Position numbers and translations under genes: made by a program
The notes under the pieces: model-generated
Database searches by the model: none
The model's input: the letters and a program-made list of their open reading frames with translations, nothing else
Told to the model about the DNA's origin: nothing
Source of the DNA: Closterium sp. NIES-65
Taxonomy: Eukaryota; Streptophyta; Zygnematophyceae; Desmidiales; Closteriaceae
NCBI GenBank assembly: GCA_948144175.1
Contig: CANXME010002098.1
Span: 310,001 to 374,000, forward strand
Reading direction: 5' to 3'
DNA length: 64,000 nucleotides
Shown: positions 21,101 through 32,852 of the stretch, in pieces
Position numbering within the stretch: the first letter of the stretch is position 1
Layout: each line of letters opens with the position of its first letter

Positions 21101-23381
21101 CTGCGTGGGAGCATTGAGAGTGCATTCCGCATTCCTCCATGTGCATTCCTCCATGTGCATTCACGACCCGTGTCCACTGATGCTCCGTGTGCTCATATTC
21201 TTGTTTTGCTCTCCTGCTCCTTGCTGTGCCTACATGCTCCTTGTGCGCATCATGCACCAATCAGGAGCTGCTGAGGTGGCACCAGAGGATGACGTGGTGA
21301 TCATCATGGCTCCTCAGAATGCGGTCGGCAACTGCATCCTGGATGTGAGTCACGTCACTGCTGGTATGAGTGACATCCGCTCTAATGGAAACACGAATCA
21401 GTCGCCTCAGGTTGAGGCATTTCCATTCGGCTGCTCCCCTTGCTGTCCCTCATCCACTCACCACCACGCGCCCTCCCATGTGCGCCCATCCCGTGCGCCC
21501 ATCCCGTGCGCCCTGCGCTCAGGATCTGCAAGCCATGGTGGAGGTAGCAGCACCGCGGCCTGTCATCATCCTCAACCCGCGCCTCAAGGTCTCACGTGCT
21601 GCCCTCTAGCCCTGCCGCCTGCTGCCCTGCTGCCATGTTGCTGAGCTGTCACACGTATCCTCCCTTGCACCCTTCCTCAAGCGCCTCACTGCCATCATTC
21701 CGCACATCCTCCCTCACGCTCTCCCACCCTCTTTCCCATGCACGCCCTCCCATGGCGCCACCAGGACCTACCGAGTGCAGCAGGGGTGATGCAGGTGGCG
21801 GGGCGGGCAGAGCGGGTGGCATTCACCGACACATTCGAGCTCTGCTACCTCATGCGCCTGCTCTACCTCTCCGGCACACAGTATCCCATTCTCGGCGCCC
21901 TCAGGTAGCTGGGAAGAGTGCTCTTTGAGTCCTTCTGTGTGAACCCCACCTGTGGGACAACATGTATCAACCCATCGTCCTCCGCAACCTTGTCTCATCC
22001 GCCTGCTCCACCTCTCCGGCACACCGTACCCCATCTTCCCCTTCTCACCCCACAGGCTGTGCTACCCATCTCCCTTTGAGGTATACAAGCGAGTGGACGT
22101 GCCACTTGGAGTGGAGAGATACGACCTCATGGCATCTTTTAAACCCAAAAACAACCACTCTGGAAATTATTTCGCATCACACCCTGACGCCTTCCCTTCT
22201 CACCCCACAGTATGCGCTACCCGGCCCCCTTTGAGGTGTACAAGCGTGTGGACGTGTCATTCGGAGTGGAGCAATACGACCTGACGGCCTGCTATGAGTG
22301 ACTTCAAGCACGCCTGCCACCACCGCTCCCTGCCACCCTGCCATCTCCCCTTGCGCCCCCAGGATCGCTACCCGTCTCCTTTTGAGGTGCAGACGCGGGT
22401 GGAGTGGATGTGTCATGTGTCAGGTGGCGTGGATTGAGACGTCTCAAAACACTTCTTCAAACACGTGGAGTGTTACGACCTCCTTAGATGCTTTCAGTGA
22501 CTTAGAGCACGCCTGCCTCCCCCCTTCTCACCCCCCAGGATGCGCTACCCAGCCCCCTATGAGGTGTACAAGCGTGTGGACATATCCTTCGGCGTGGAGC
22601 GGTACGACCTCATGGCCTCGCTGCCCTCGCTGCCCACCTCCGCTGACATCAGCGACTCCTTCGCTGGCAAGACGTGAGCAGGCAGAGGGGAGATGGTGAC
22701 GGGTGGGGTTGGGGAAAAGAAACAGGGACAATGGGGAAGACAGGGGGATGGGAAAAAGTAAGGGAAGAGATGGGGGTGGGGAGAAGAATTCAACAGCATG
22801 CATGCTGATGAGTGCGATCATGTCCAGCAACCTCGTGCATGATCCTTCCCTGCTGCTCCTTTGATTCCATCCCTGCTTTGTCACCTTTGCATCTGTCTGG
22901 TGTTTCTCCGTGGTTGTGATGTGGTGTGATGCATGCTGCATAATGCATGGTGTCTTCTTCATGCTGCGTGGTGTATGCTGCATGGTGCATGGCAATGGGG
23001 CACGGTGTATGCATGGAGTATGGGGCATCTTGCATGTTACATGCTGGGTGGTGCATGGTGCATGGTGGTGCATGGTGGTGCATGGTGCATGGTGGATGGC
23101 AGGCCAAGGTCAGAGACACAACCAGAAGGCATCTGGTGAGCAGCCCTCCTCTCACTGCACATCCATGCACATGCTACATGCCACATGCACGCCCTCACAT
23201 CCTCGCTCTTCGGTCATTCTCACTGCTCATTTGCCCCTCCATGACTCTCGACTTTCTCACCCCTCTCTCGCTTGTGATGTGCCTGTGTCTCATCTCTTCT
23301 CCCACCTCACTATTCATTCGCTCCATATTGTCACATGTGTGTTCAATCACCACCAGGGGCTGGCTCTCCAAGGTCTTCTGA
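15130..23381 (+). CDS. Plastid adenylate kinase with C-terminal DUF1995 domain
   Basis: Exons 15130-15315, 15486-15611, 16303-16431, 16877-17011, 17248-17394, 17565-17639, 18012-18086, 18325-18483, 19061-19096, 19621-19701, 20794-20926, 21265-21344, 21523-21588, 21765-21904, 22539-22673, 23103-23135, 23357-23381: 586 residues, nearly the length I recall for the Arabidopsis relative (At5g35170). It interconverts ATP+AMP and 2 ADP. Residues 1-62 are Ser/Ala/Arg-rich, like a chloroplast transit peptide. The P-loop GAPASGKGT is at 88-96, followed by the AMP-site block HISTGDLL, the DGFPRS block and the LID ([15 protein letters not shown]). From about residue 290 comes DUF1995, with [21 protein letters not shown] and [10 protein letters not shown]. 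The last exons end in GIWGWLSKVF, as expected. Introns carry numerous partial exon copies. Confidence 0.93.
15898..16198 (+). repeat. Three intronic copies of the start of adenylate kinase exon 3
   Basis: Copies start at 15898, 16013 and 16160, upstream of the functional exon at 16303. Each begins with TAC right after CAG, runs 39 bases in frame (13 codons, Y-G-L/W-A/V through DLL) and then reaches G/GT (GTTAAC, GTTGAT, GTTGAC). Substitutions change residues such as the Gly of TGD to Val or Ser. Each could in principle be spliced as a frame-neutral micro-exon, but the functional protein needs only the fourth copy. Confidence 0.75.
16524..16590 (+). pseudogene. Copy of the end of adenylate kinase exon 3 with a lost donor
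   Basis: Encodes [18 protein letters not shown] exactly as at the end of exon 3 (16375-16431), and the following intron bases are copied too. The donor GT after the last codon is AT here, so it cannot be spliced as an exon end. Confidence 0.75.
17751..17870. repeat. 20-bp minisatellite in adenylate kinase intron 6
   Basis: Six perfect copies of CTTCATCCTGCCCATATTCT, pyrimidine-rich, between exons 6 and 7. Confidence 0.95.
18527..18608 (+). pseudogene. Copy of the end of adenylate kinase exon 8 with a lost donor
   Basis: Starts after a CAG and encodes [25 protein letters not shown] as in the real exon 8. The base pair that should be the donor GT is GC followed by GGGG, not a plausible GC donor. 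The real exon ends at 18483. Confidence 0.75.
18938..19035. repeat. TG-rich tandem repeat in adenylate kinase intron 8
   Basis: About three copies of a ~32-bp GT-rich unit containing GTGTGAGTGTACAATGTG, just upstream of the 36-base exon 9. Confidence 0.8.
19722..20120. repeat. 9-bp G-rich minisatellite in adenylate kinase intron 10
   Basis: About 44 copies of GGGGGTGAT (some GGGGGTGGT). The G-rich strand is the transcribed RNA's own sequence, so the intron RNA could form G-quadruplexes. Translation gives an endless Met-Gly-Val repeat in one frame, which is not a gene. Confidence 0.95.
20176..20226 (+). pseudogene. Copy of the 3' half of adenylate kinase exon 10
   Basis: Matches 19651-19701 plus the first intron bases (gtg...cagtcaag), encoding [15 protein letters not shown]. 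It lacks an acceptor and lies just after the 9-bp minisatellite. Confidence 0.75.
20675..21066 (+). pseudogene. Two partial copies flanking adenylate kinase exon 11
   Basis: The stretch 20675-20710 copies the first 12 codons ([12 protein letters not shown]) with its own CAG acceptor, then diverges. The stretch 20989-21066 copies the 3' half (GTRRLL through the ELNE block), with a frame shift. The functional exon 20794-20926 lies between them. Confidence 0.7.
21988..22415 (+). pseudogene. Three partial copies of adenylate kinase exon 15 (and the end of exon 14)
   Basis: Copies begin after AG at 22056, 22211 and 22363, upstream of the functional exon at 22539. The first, with a piece of exon 14 at 21988-22040, remains in frame for [22 protein letters not shown] and has no immediate stop. 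The second reaches TGA at 22301. The third is short and diverged. Only the fourth continues into the conserved end of the protein. Confidence 0.75.
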
Positions 23382-23640
23382 TTCCACACACAGCTGCACT
23401 GCTCCAGTTCTCGCATCTCTGGGACCTCCGGCTATGTATTTATTTCACACCTCTCCAATGGATACCACAAGCTTTATTCAAACAGAACAAAACCCATACT
23501 GCTCTTACTACGGTTTCGATCCTAATATCATACCGCAACACAGAAGGGGCGTTACTCCCTCCTGCAGTCTCAGTGGTCACTTCACTAGGGATTGAGCTCC
23601 AAATCAGGCATCCATGTGCAACTGAGTGTATGCTATCATT

Positions 23641-24781
23641 CTACAGCGACCCATTCAGGTGAGTGCCAGGAGTGCCAGGGTTACAGTGACTCCTAGCTGA
23701 GCCACTGTATCTCATCCAACCACACCTCTTCACAGCCCCTTGGAACGATTCTTCTCCCTTCAGAGCCTCCTCTTCGGAGAAGGGAGTGTCTAACAGGTGT
23801 CTAGAGTCTTCCATTTCGACGTCTCTTGGGATCTCCACCTCGCGTTCCCTCCCAACACCTGCGTACACCTCTTCCAAAGGGTCTTGGAAGGCTTGGCTGG
23901 CGACGATAGTGGCAATCAGTGTGCTCACCACAACAGCTGCACTCCACCATGTGAACTGCAGAGTGGCGAGTGCTTTCGCCCTGCTGTGCCACACCTCGCT
24001 TTCGCACGTAACTGTGTTGGTAACCGCATTGCGCACGCAGTGAAGGGGCACCAGTGAGGGCACCCAGATGCACAGGGCGATTTGGATAAACACCCCGCCT
24101 TGCAGCTGGAAGCTCATCGCGCGTACAAGAGAGAGCATGAAGGATGTGGGGTGTGCGATCTCAAGCGCTGCACAAATAGCCCCGATGCCAATAGGGATCC
24201 TCAGCAGCATGTGGTAGTGGCCTTCCAAGCCCATGTGATCCGCGGAATGGAAGTGAAAGAGCAGAAACTCCTGAGCAAGAGCCGAGGCGCCCACTAGGTA
24301 CGGCAGGTACGGCGGGAGGTTCGGAAGTAGGTCGCAGAGCAGGCATGTGAGAGCATAGAGGAGGAAGAAGAGGGAGATGGCGGCGTGCTCCAGGTTGTTG
24401 AATGCGTCCAGCAGGATCACGTGGTGCTTGTCAAGTGGGGTGAAATGCGGCTGAGTGAGCACGAGCTCCCTGTGCACCGGAATTGCACATCATAGCAAAT
24501 CAAATAGAAATTAGGAGATGTATTAAAGAATTAGGAAAACCATAGCAGGTTGTGTGTTGTTAAACACACGCAACTGACATGAGTATTGATGCTGTAGCTC
24601 CAAGTGCAATGAAGATTAGCTCCATGTAGCGCCAGACGCCTGTGGTGGCGGTAGGGAACCATGCGTGAGACTGGAAGCTGCCAGGGTGCTTGAAGAAGGC
24701 TCGCAGGACGTTGAACTCCTGCCATGAGCCGAACAGGAGGAAGGCGGCCCCGGGAAGCAGATGGCCCTCGAAAGTTCCCAT
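23641..24781 (-). CDS. TMEM45/DUF716-family multi-pass membrane protein
   Basis: Two minus-strand exons, 24781-24570 and 24469-23641 (346 residues). The N-terminus MGTFEGHLLPGAAFLLFG is the family's typical first segment. The block EFLLFHFHSADHMGLEGHYH in exon 2 is the DUF716 signature. About six to seven hydrophobic segments can be counted. A polar, acidic C-terminal tail of roughly 70 residues ends the protein. The molecular function of the family is not established. Plant members have been linked to stress or pathogen responses, a statement I make from memory. The donor of the single intron was chosen by frame (GTTGC/GTGTGT, phase 2). The gene is convergent with the adenylate kinase, 259 bases away. 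Confidence 0.8.
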
Positions 24782-27050
24782 GCTTGACCACTAATTCTGG
24801 GAAGACGAGCCGGGCAACAGATTTGAACTCTTTAAGGTGGCTGGACGTGCTCGAAGTAGCTACTACGGTTGACAGCGGACAGTGGAGAAGTGACAATGGA
24901 TGTGCAAACCGCGTGATATAATCAGACGCAGAACGTGAACCGCGGCGAGAGGTTCTATCCTCACAAGACTCACGAAGACGGGGGGTTCAGGTGGGTGAGC
25001 AGAGATGGGCTCATGTACTGATGTGGGCTGAGGGTGCGGGGTGGCAAAGGGGCGTAGATGGACGATGGCGTCTGCACCTCGTTCTTGCCAAAAAGGCACA
25101 GTGTCGTGATGTTGGCGGCAGCATGTGCGCGGTGATGTCAAATGCACATTGGAGATACGCGCCGCGATTTCTACTTTGTGCATGCTAGGGCTTGATTACA
25201 AATTTCAGGGGCTGGGATTACGTTTTGATTGTGTCTCCCAACGCTGGACTGTGAGTATGTTCAACAAGGCGTCAGTGCTGATGATAAAAGCGAAATCGTC
25301 GTGTTTGGTATACCGTAGCTTGCGTGCACATTCAGTAAACATGAATATCTGCCTTCTTGTATTTAACGAGACCAAGCTTTTACCAAGTCTATTTGTCAGC
25401 CTAGCAGACATTACACTTTACGGTCTACAACAGCCCACGTCAGCACATTGTCACCATCGATTGTGCACGGAAACTGCTCTTGATAGGCGAGCCACGCATC
25501 ATGAATCTGGTTGCGATTTTGAACACAATATATTCCACGGTCATACTGTACTGGTACCCAACGGTACACGGACACAACGCAATGCAGGACCTGAACTGAG
25601 TTGCAAATTGCAATGCAAACTGGGGACGGTTCTGCCTATCCAAGAAGGTACTGGATCTTGCAAAGGTGTAGTGTGCGGTAGACTTTTTCCGCCGAAACAT
25701 TCAGCAACTCAAAGCTTAGAATTGAGGTGAGAGCAGTTTTCTCGCAGTTACCTGTGGATGCCCGACCCACAACAACGCGCCTCCACTGATACAAGCTGGA
25801 GTGTCGGGTAAACGGTTCTATCTAACTAAAATACGGAACTGTAAAGCACTGGGTGAAATCCTCTATTATCCCACTGTTCAACCTGGTCAATCCCTCACCC
25901 TCCCTCGCCACTCGCTTCTCTTGTGGCTCAGCTTCGCGTAGGCAGAAGCTAGCGCGCTTCACTGTTGCGAGGCGCACGTAGTTCAGTGGCCGCGCGTGGT
26001 TCTATAAGGGCGTGGTCCAAAACGAGATTGATCGCCTCGATCACATGCGATTGATAATTTCTAGGAAGCCTGGAAGCCAATTTTATGCAATCAGGGGCAA
26101 TCAGCTGATTACGATCAGCTGATCGTCTCAACTCAATCAGACCCGATTTCACCCCGATCAAAGTCGATTTTCCTCGATCACAGGCGATCACCTGATTGCA
26201 TGTGATCGGGGCCCACAACGACGCTTGCGAGCAGTTACACTGTTAAAATTACAGGGAAAATAAAACTTTCGCCAGGTGACGTGTAGTCCCCAATCTCGCT
26301 AGAATGGGGACGAAACTGCGACGTAAATGTATAGCGCTTGCTCCGCAGGCGCACAAAATCTTCTTCGAAAAACATTTCTGATCGGGCGGCTCGGGCACTA
26401 CGATCACAAGCAATCTGATCAGATCCGACCCGATCAGAACAATCGCGATCAAACTCGATTGGGCCCATACCCTAAACTTGAATTATTACGTCAGTGAGGA
26501 AACATCGCAGAAATGGTTCCAACCAGGTTTTATCGACGACAGTGCCTGTCACGACTCACGACGACTCACGGAAGTCGTGCAGGTGCAGTGGGATGGGATG
26601 GGAACCTCAACATCGGCGAGAGAACCGAGCGGTGGTCTTGAAAACGCCACTCTGTGTGGTTTTGAAAACGCGCGCACCGAAGCGGTGAAAGACGGTGTGA
26701 GCGAGGAGGATATGACGTGGCGCGTCCCTTCACGCCACCACCACCACATCCTGACCTCAGGCGGAGCTCAGCCGTAGCCTCATTGCGTTCATGATTCATA
26801 AACCAGCTGGCAGCCATTGCCACCCTCACTACCACTAATTTGGAGCGTTAGTAGTACTACTACGACTACGAGGAGCGGTGTTAGCAGTAAAAGGCCCATT
26901 GAGAATTGTTCTTGGTTGACGCAGTCGCCCTTCACTGCCCTTGCGCTTGTCACGGTGAGCTAGACCATTCGCGTTTCCGCGTAGCATTATAAGTTATAAG
27001 CTTACTGCTGGTTGATTAGACAGGTAGCTCACAGCGATCCTCGGGCGCAC
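24782..27050. other. Intergenic region with a GATC-rich foldback segment
   Basis: About 2.3 kb without a recognised gene. Most of it is near-average composition with short meaningless ORFs. The part 26017-26463 is an unusual GATC-dense inverted-repeat segment, described separately. The right end is presumably the promoter of the first lipocalin-like gene. Confidence 0.5.
26017..26463. repeat. GATC-rich segment with imperfect terminal inverted repeats
   Basis: The ends 26017-26034 and 26446-26463 are inverted repeats matching at 15 of 18 positions. Between them at least a dozen GATC tetranucleotides occur in about 450 bp, often in palindromes such as GATCAGCTGATC. I see no convincing target-site duplication. 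It could be a non-autonomous foldback element. Confidence 0.4.
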
Positions 27051-29271
27051 ATGATGGCCGCGCGGCCCTTTACCTCCATAGTCCCTAGCAGCTCAGCGCA
27101 AGTCGCGGCGGTAGTCGCGCTGGTTCTCGCGCTGTCCGCGGCGTGTTCGCGGCCCGTCGCGGCGTCGTTCTGCGCCGACTACGTGAAGGCCTTCAAATCG
27201 CCCGACCTCGCATCCGTGGATGACATCGTCCTCACCGCGTACACGGTACGTTTAACCGCACGCTCGCCATTGAAAGTCACTTCAACATAACGCACTGTGA
27301 AACGCACGCTTGCGAGTGAAAGTCCTAACTCACAGCCGATTAACACCCCTTCCCGGTCGGCTCGGCTGCGATTTGAGCGACCGTCGCGTTCACGCCACGC
27401 AATGCGCAGTCGCAGCTGCGCAATCACACCCTTCCCGTACCCGGGTCGGTCCCCCGCCTTGGTATAGGAGACGAATTTCACGCCTACAAATGCGGGCTCT
27501 CACACTTCCCCTCTTCCCCTTAATCGCTGCTCCCGGGACCCGCCGCCTCGTAATCGTTCTTGACCCACCCTCTCCTTGATTTCCCCCCATCGGTGTGCGC
27601 CTCGCCAATCTCGCCAACCCTCCATCCTCGTTGTTGACTAATCGTCGGCAGGGCCGGTGGTACGAGATCGGGTCGACTGCGAGTTTCCGGTTCACGTTCG
27701 AGCTAGGGCTGACGTGCACCACGGCCAACTACACAGCCAAGGGTGTCACGCCCAGCGGCCGCAACAAAGTCAAGTGAGTCCTTGGTGCCATGCGCGTCGC
27801 GCTACCCGCTTGAATAACGTGGATCAGTCAAAAGTGCAAGCTTTGCCTCTGACTGCCGCATAGTCACGCCATTGTGGCTCCGATTTGAAGCATCTGTTTT
27901 TGTCCTGTGTTACTCCCCCCCCGCCCTCTCCTTTACTCTTTCTCCGTTCCGTCCTCCCTGCGTTGTCCTTCCGCGCCCATCTTTCAGGGTGGTCAACCGC
28001 GGCATGCGCAGCGTTGCTCTCCCGCGTCGCTCGCAGATCTTTACCACCTCGTTAAACGCCAACCGCATCGCCAGAAATCTCAGGATTGTCTGTGGAGTCA
28101 CCAATACCGCCACCACAGCAAGCGCTCAAGCACAGACCCTCCTCTCTTCAAACACCGCCACGAACAGCAGCGTTGAATCCCTCGCTGCGGCCGATAAACT
28201 CGCCGCATTCGCTACATCGGTGTCGTCTGACGCCGAGATGATCAACAACGCACTGAGGGATTTTCAGACGGAGGCCGATAAGCTGAATAAACGCGGGCAG
28301 GCCAAGGGGTTTAGCGCCTCAAGAAGCAAGATGCTCAAATCCATCTCCAACATCCAGGGCGCGGCGGGTCGAATCCTTCAAGCGGCGTTTACAGGGAAGA
28401 CTGCGGCGCAGGGGTTGTCTAGAGCGCTGAGAGCCATGGGTGGGCAGGGTGAAGAGACCGCTGCAAACGGGGTACGTGGGTTCTGAATCCAGTCCTTGGG
28501 ATCAGCATAGGTGTACCTTCTGCCAAGCCGTCCTAGTGCCTCCAGCAAGAATCTTTCTTTGCTCACGCGTCCTTTGTGTTGTGTGTGCGTTGTGCGTTAT
28601 ACCTGTGTATGTGGCATGTGCAGCTGGGGTCGCTGGTGGGAAACACGAGGATAATGTTTGCTGCCACCAGCATTGTGCGGCTCGCCACAGTCATGGTCGC
28701 TCCCACGGTTGCCATGGTGCCGTCGCCTCTCAGAAGCCTTTCACAAGGCTTTGTTCGTGGCAAGGCCTTGCAAAGCAAGAAGAATGTAAGCTTGCTCCAG
28801 GCTTGCCTTGTCCTTGCAGAGTTGTGCTGGCTCACACACTAAATCCCCTTTGGACTCACACTTTTTTGGTTCCTCTGGTGATGCAGGCGGGCCGGCTCTC
28901 TGTGACATTCTTTGGCCCGGCGCCATCAAAGCCCAACTACTTGGTGTTTAACGTGCAAGGAGATCCATCGGCGGGGCAGTACACACAAGCAACTGTGGTT
29001 GATACAAGTGGAGGCGAGGTAGGCTCATTTTTCTCTTTTCCTTGTTGATGTTTTATATTAATTGTTTTGTACCATACTAACCTCCTCCTCGTTACCATTG
29101 CAGGCCACAATCTGGCTTCTGTCTCGCACACCTACAATCCCGCAGTCGGAGATAGATGCTGCATTGGCGCGTGTTACTGATGCTGGAGTACGGCTAACTG
29201 GTGCCAACGCATTCTTACTCACTGACCAGAGTACAAGTTGGTGCACCAAATATTGGAGCACATTGAGATAA
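27051..29271 (+). CDS. Secreted lipocalin-like protein with large helical insert, copy 1
   Basis: Exons 27051-27245, 27652-27773, 27988-28471, 28624-28785, 28887-29018, 29104-29271 (420 residues). Residues 1-43 look like a signal peptide, then SFCADY. The first lipocalin signature GRWYEI is at 66-71, followed by strand-like GLTCTTANY and KVVNRG. Instead of the ~25-residue loop seen in bacterial Blc or plant temperature-induced lipocalins, about 210 Ala/Ser-rich helical residues follow (112-321, all of exon 4 and most of exon 3), including SKMLKSISNIQGAAGRI. The barrel then resumes with AGRLSVTFFGP, the YLVFN strand and WLLSRTP, plus the C-terminal helix and SWCTKYW. Ligand unknown. Probably extracellular or vacuolar. 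Paired Cys (FCADY with SWC) may form a disulfide. Lipocalin assignment is good. The insert has no family I recognise. Confidence 0.8.
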
Positions 29272-30202
29272 TGTTATATTGGTACACTTGCTTGCTGTTA
29301 CCGTATTTATCCTGAGAGCCTAATGTATCGTTTGAGCCCCAGATTGTAGTTGAGTCCTTCCCACTACACGTTGTGAAATCCACAGTAATCCCCGTCAACA
29401 GTTCCTCGAGTACATTTGGGGTTTTGAGTTGAGCACGCACTGTTACTGAACTTCTTCACTCCCAGCGCAGCTACAGCGCTTCTGGCGCACTGTTACTGCT
29501 CTATTTTCGCTCACAACGAGAATTAGCTCCTTTCAACACAGTTTTGACGGTGCTTGCAGCGATCTAGATTGTGGTCGAAGTTTGACGCGCTTCCGAGCTT
29601 CGAACGAAGACATGTTTCGTCACTGCGGAACATTACCAGCTGGAAATTCGTGGCGCAGCGTGCTTGTGTGTGCTCCCCTCCTCCATAGAGCAGACTCCAG
29701 CCCAGTGCACTCTGCTTGGACCTCGATTCGATCATTCACTACAGTATCGCCAGCCACCAATTCCGCATCGCCTTACGGCGGGTCCCAAGAAGGCGAAGCG
29801 CGCGTAGGAGCGGTGGAATTGGTTCGTGGTCGTCATCACACGCCAGACGCCTACAAAAAGGGGGCAACTCCACATCAGCACACAATTAGCCAATGACAAG
29901 TCCCTCCCAACCGAACTCACGCACTAGTGAATGCTGGGCGAAATTCAGACATGCGGTGCGGGTAGGTGAACTGAATAGCACAGGAAATGTAGCGCGGACA
30001 CTGTAGTGTGAGCAAGGTTGAAACACTCGTCGCTTTACATTTCCTCTCACCGCACAACACACCACCCCAAAGCACCTCCCTACCAGTGATTTGTGATTGA
30101 TAGTTATCCAGCTATTGACACTGAGTGCCGACTTTCCGACTAGACTACCAGACGCGTCGGTCACGCCTACAAGTTCTGAGCTGACTGTAAGGCTGTCGAA
30201 CG
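29272..30202. other. Intergenic region between lipocalin-like copies 1 and 2
   Basis: About 930 bases, nothing coding recognised. It must contain the 3' end of copy 1 and the promoter of copy 2. No obvious sequence similarity to the other two spacers was noticed by eye. Confidence 0.45.
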
Positions 30203-32852
30203 ATGGCTGCTCGCAGGCTGGCGCAAGTTACGGCGGCTGTTACGCTGCTCCTCGCGCTTTCTGCGCTATCACCCGCCTCCGCGTCGTTCTGCGCCGACTA
30301 TCTTGATGCCTTCAAATGCCCCAAGCTCGCGTCCTTCGACACCGTTGACATCTCGGCTTACACGGTATGTGTAACCTCTTACTATAAGTATTGTGCGTTT
30401 TTTCGCATGGATCAACCGACATTTGCTCGTGTAAGCGGCGCGCGGCGCGTCTGAGTTGGGCCTCCGCGACGGTTTGGCGCTGGCCCGACCATCAGGCCAC
30501 CGCGGAGGACTGATGTGGACAAGACGTACAGGAAGCAGTCGCCTGATAACTTTCGCGATGTCTATGCGTGAAGGTTATTGATAAGTCACTTCAATCACTC
30601 AAAATCCCTGGTGTTTTCAAGTCAAGGTTCATCGCTTCGGTGGCACTTGACAGAGACAAAGAGTGTTTTTGACTGCGGCTTTCTATACACAAAGTGACCA
30701 GCGTGCATATGCGCATCCAGTCTCGCGACATGAAAAATTGCGTCAAGTTCACTACTCGAAACAGTGACTTTGACGTTGCTGGTTTGGTTTGTGGCCACGT
30801 ACGTGGCTACCCCACTGACACTCGCCCTGCCAGGAACGGCCCATCTCTTGACTTCTCCCTTCTCAGCGATGTCGACGCGTCGCTTCGCGCCGCTCATCAT
30901 AATCATGGCCCGACATCTGGGCCTTGGCGAGGAATCCTCGCAGCGCCCGATCGCGCCCTCCTCGTACTAACAGCAGTCACGCACTTTGCTCCCCTCATCA
31001 TAGCTATTCGCCTTCCAATCAACGTCATGACTTCCCACGACGCCGCGACCTCTCGCCCTGATCCGCTATCACTTTATCTGCTCGCCGTGACTTGCTGTGG
31101 TGCGGCAGGGTCGGTGGTACGAGGTGGCGTTGACGGCGCGGTTCCACTACGAGAGGGAGGTGGGGCTCGCGTGCACCACGGCGGATTACACGCCCAACGG
31201 GCAGGTCAACGGGCAGAAGCGAATCAAGTAAGTGAGCCGCGAGCGAGCTAAAGTTGTGGGTTGTGCCCAAACTCACCTCTGGTGCATGACTCAGGAAAAC
31301 CTACAGGACGCACCAAAAACCGATACGATTTGAACTGTCACAGCTTTTGTGTTGTGCTCGCGGTAGCATCACTGCAACGATTGTCGTCACTTCTTCGCCC
31401 ACAATACCCCTTCTCGTCCATTCAGTACAAGGCTGAAACTCCATACCCTCGCTCCGTCCTTACTCCACCTTTTTCCGTCTCCATCCCACCCCCCGTCTCC
31501 CCATGCTTCCCCCCGTCTCAACCCTCCGCCCGTTCCACAGGGTGCTCAATCGTGGCAAGCGCAGCATTGCCTTCGCGCGGCAAGCACAGGTTCTACTGTC
31601 CTCGACGAACGCCGGCCGCATAGCCACCAACCTCGGAATTGTCTGCCGAGTCGCATACAACGCAGCCAAAGCGAGCGTGCAGGTGCAGGCCCTCCTCACC
31701 GCCAACGCCTCTGCGGACGCCGCCACAACCAGTGTCGGCACAACCTCAGGCCCGCTCGCGGCAGCCAATGAGCTTGCAGCATCTCTCGCCTCGGTGTCGT
31801 CCGACGCGGAAATTATTGACAACGCCGCAAGGGATTTCCAGACGGCGATGAGTGCGATGAATGAGCGGCCGAATCCCAAGGAATACAGCGGCGCCAAGGG
31901 CAAGATGCTCAAGTCCATCTCCAACATCCAGGGCGCTGCTGGGCGGATCTTCCAGGCGGGGTTTACTGGGAGGACCGCAGCGAAGCAGCTCAGCGGAGTG
32001 GTGCAGTCCTTGGGCGGACAGGATGCCAAGACTGCTGCCAATGGGGTACGTGCTAGTTTCCTGTTTTGTTCTTTTCTGACTTAACTGCGAATAACTTACT
32101 TTGTCTGTATGCTTCTCCATCGGTCCCTGACTTGCCTTGGATGTGCTGCCTCCATTGCTGTGTCCCTGTGTGCATTGTGGTGAGTGCAGCTTCAGTCATT
32201 TGTGCGAAACACGAGGCTGCTATTCGCATCCAGCAGCATAAGCAGGCTCGCCACCGCCATGGTTCCCGTTGTGCTCTCCATGGTGCCCTCCCCCTTCTCC
32301 CGCGTGGGTCAGGGCGGCTTTCCACGCGCCAAAGCCATCCAGAGCAAGACCAATGTGAGCACTGCTGCCATCTTTCCATCCCCTCAACTGAAAGTGCTTC
32401 ATATTCTTTGTCACATCCAGAAAATTATACAGCGATTATATGGTGTTTGTCCATTTCCATAAACGATGTGCCCTCTTGCTTGCAGGCTGGCAAACTGTTC
32501 GTGATATTCTATGGTAAGAAGTCAAAAGAGCCCAACTACATTATCACTGACTTGCAAGGAGACGCGTCCAGTGGCTACAGCCTTGCCACCGTTTATACCT
32601 GCTATCAGGGCAAGGTACGTCGATTGTAGTGCCTATTCGCATCATTTTTGTCACTCTCTGACCCCCCTTGGTTTCTCAGTGCAGACAACGGTTTGGCTTC
32701 TGTCTCGCACCCCCAATGTGGCGCAATCCGATATAGATGCTGCTTTGGGCCGTCTCACAACTGCTGGCCTCCGGCTCACAGGCGCTAATTCATTACAGCG
32801 CACTGATCACACTCAGAGCTGGTGCAAAAATTATTGGAGCCGACTAAAGTAG
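30203..32852 (+). CDS. Secreted lipocalin-like protein with large helical insert, copy 2
   Basis: Exons 30203-30364, 31109-31227, 31541-32045, 32190-32354, 32486-32614, 32685-32852 (415 residues), with the same six-exon layout and intron phases (0,2,0,0,0) as copy 1. Signal peptide to about residue 28, then SFCADY. The lipocalin signature is GRWYEV, then VGLACTTADY and KVLNRGKRS. The insert (about 100-317) keeps the core SDAEIIDNAARDFQTA and KMLKSISNIQGAAGRI. The barrel returns with AGKLFVIFYG, NYIITDLQGD, TTVWLLSRTP and ends in SWCKNYWSRLK. A CYQGK segment replaces DTSGGE at the end of exon 5. Intron 1 is long (744 bases) compared with copy 1. It is clearly a paralogue arising by tandem duplication. 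Confidence 0.8.

Noticed and set aside
23641..23700. A possible further intron at the end of the TMEM45-like gene
   Set aside because: The tail after the last membrane segment is low-complexity but in frame to a stop. No conserved C-terminal motif in the family was available to force another exon.
28563..28835. Minus-strand ORFs within lipocalin-like copy 1
   Set aside because: They overlap exons whose plus-strand frame is supported by three paralogues with identical phases.
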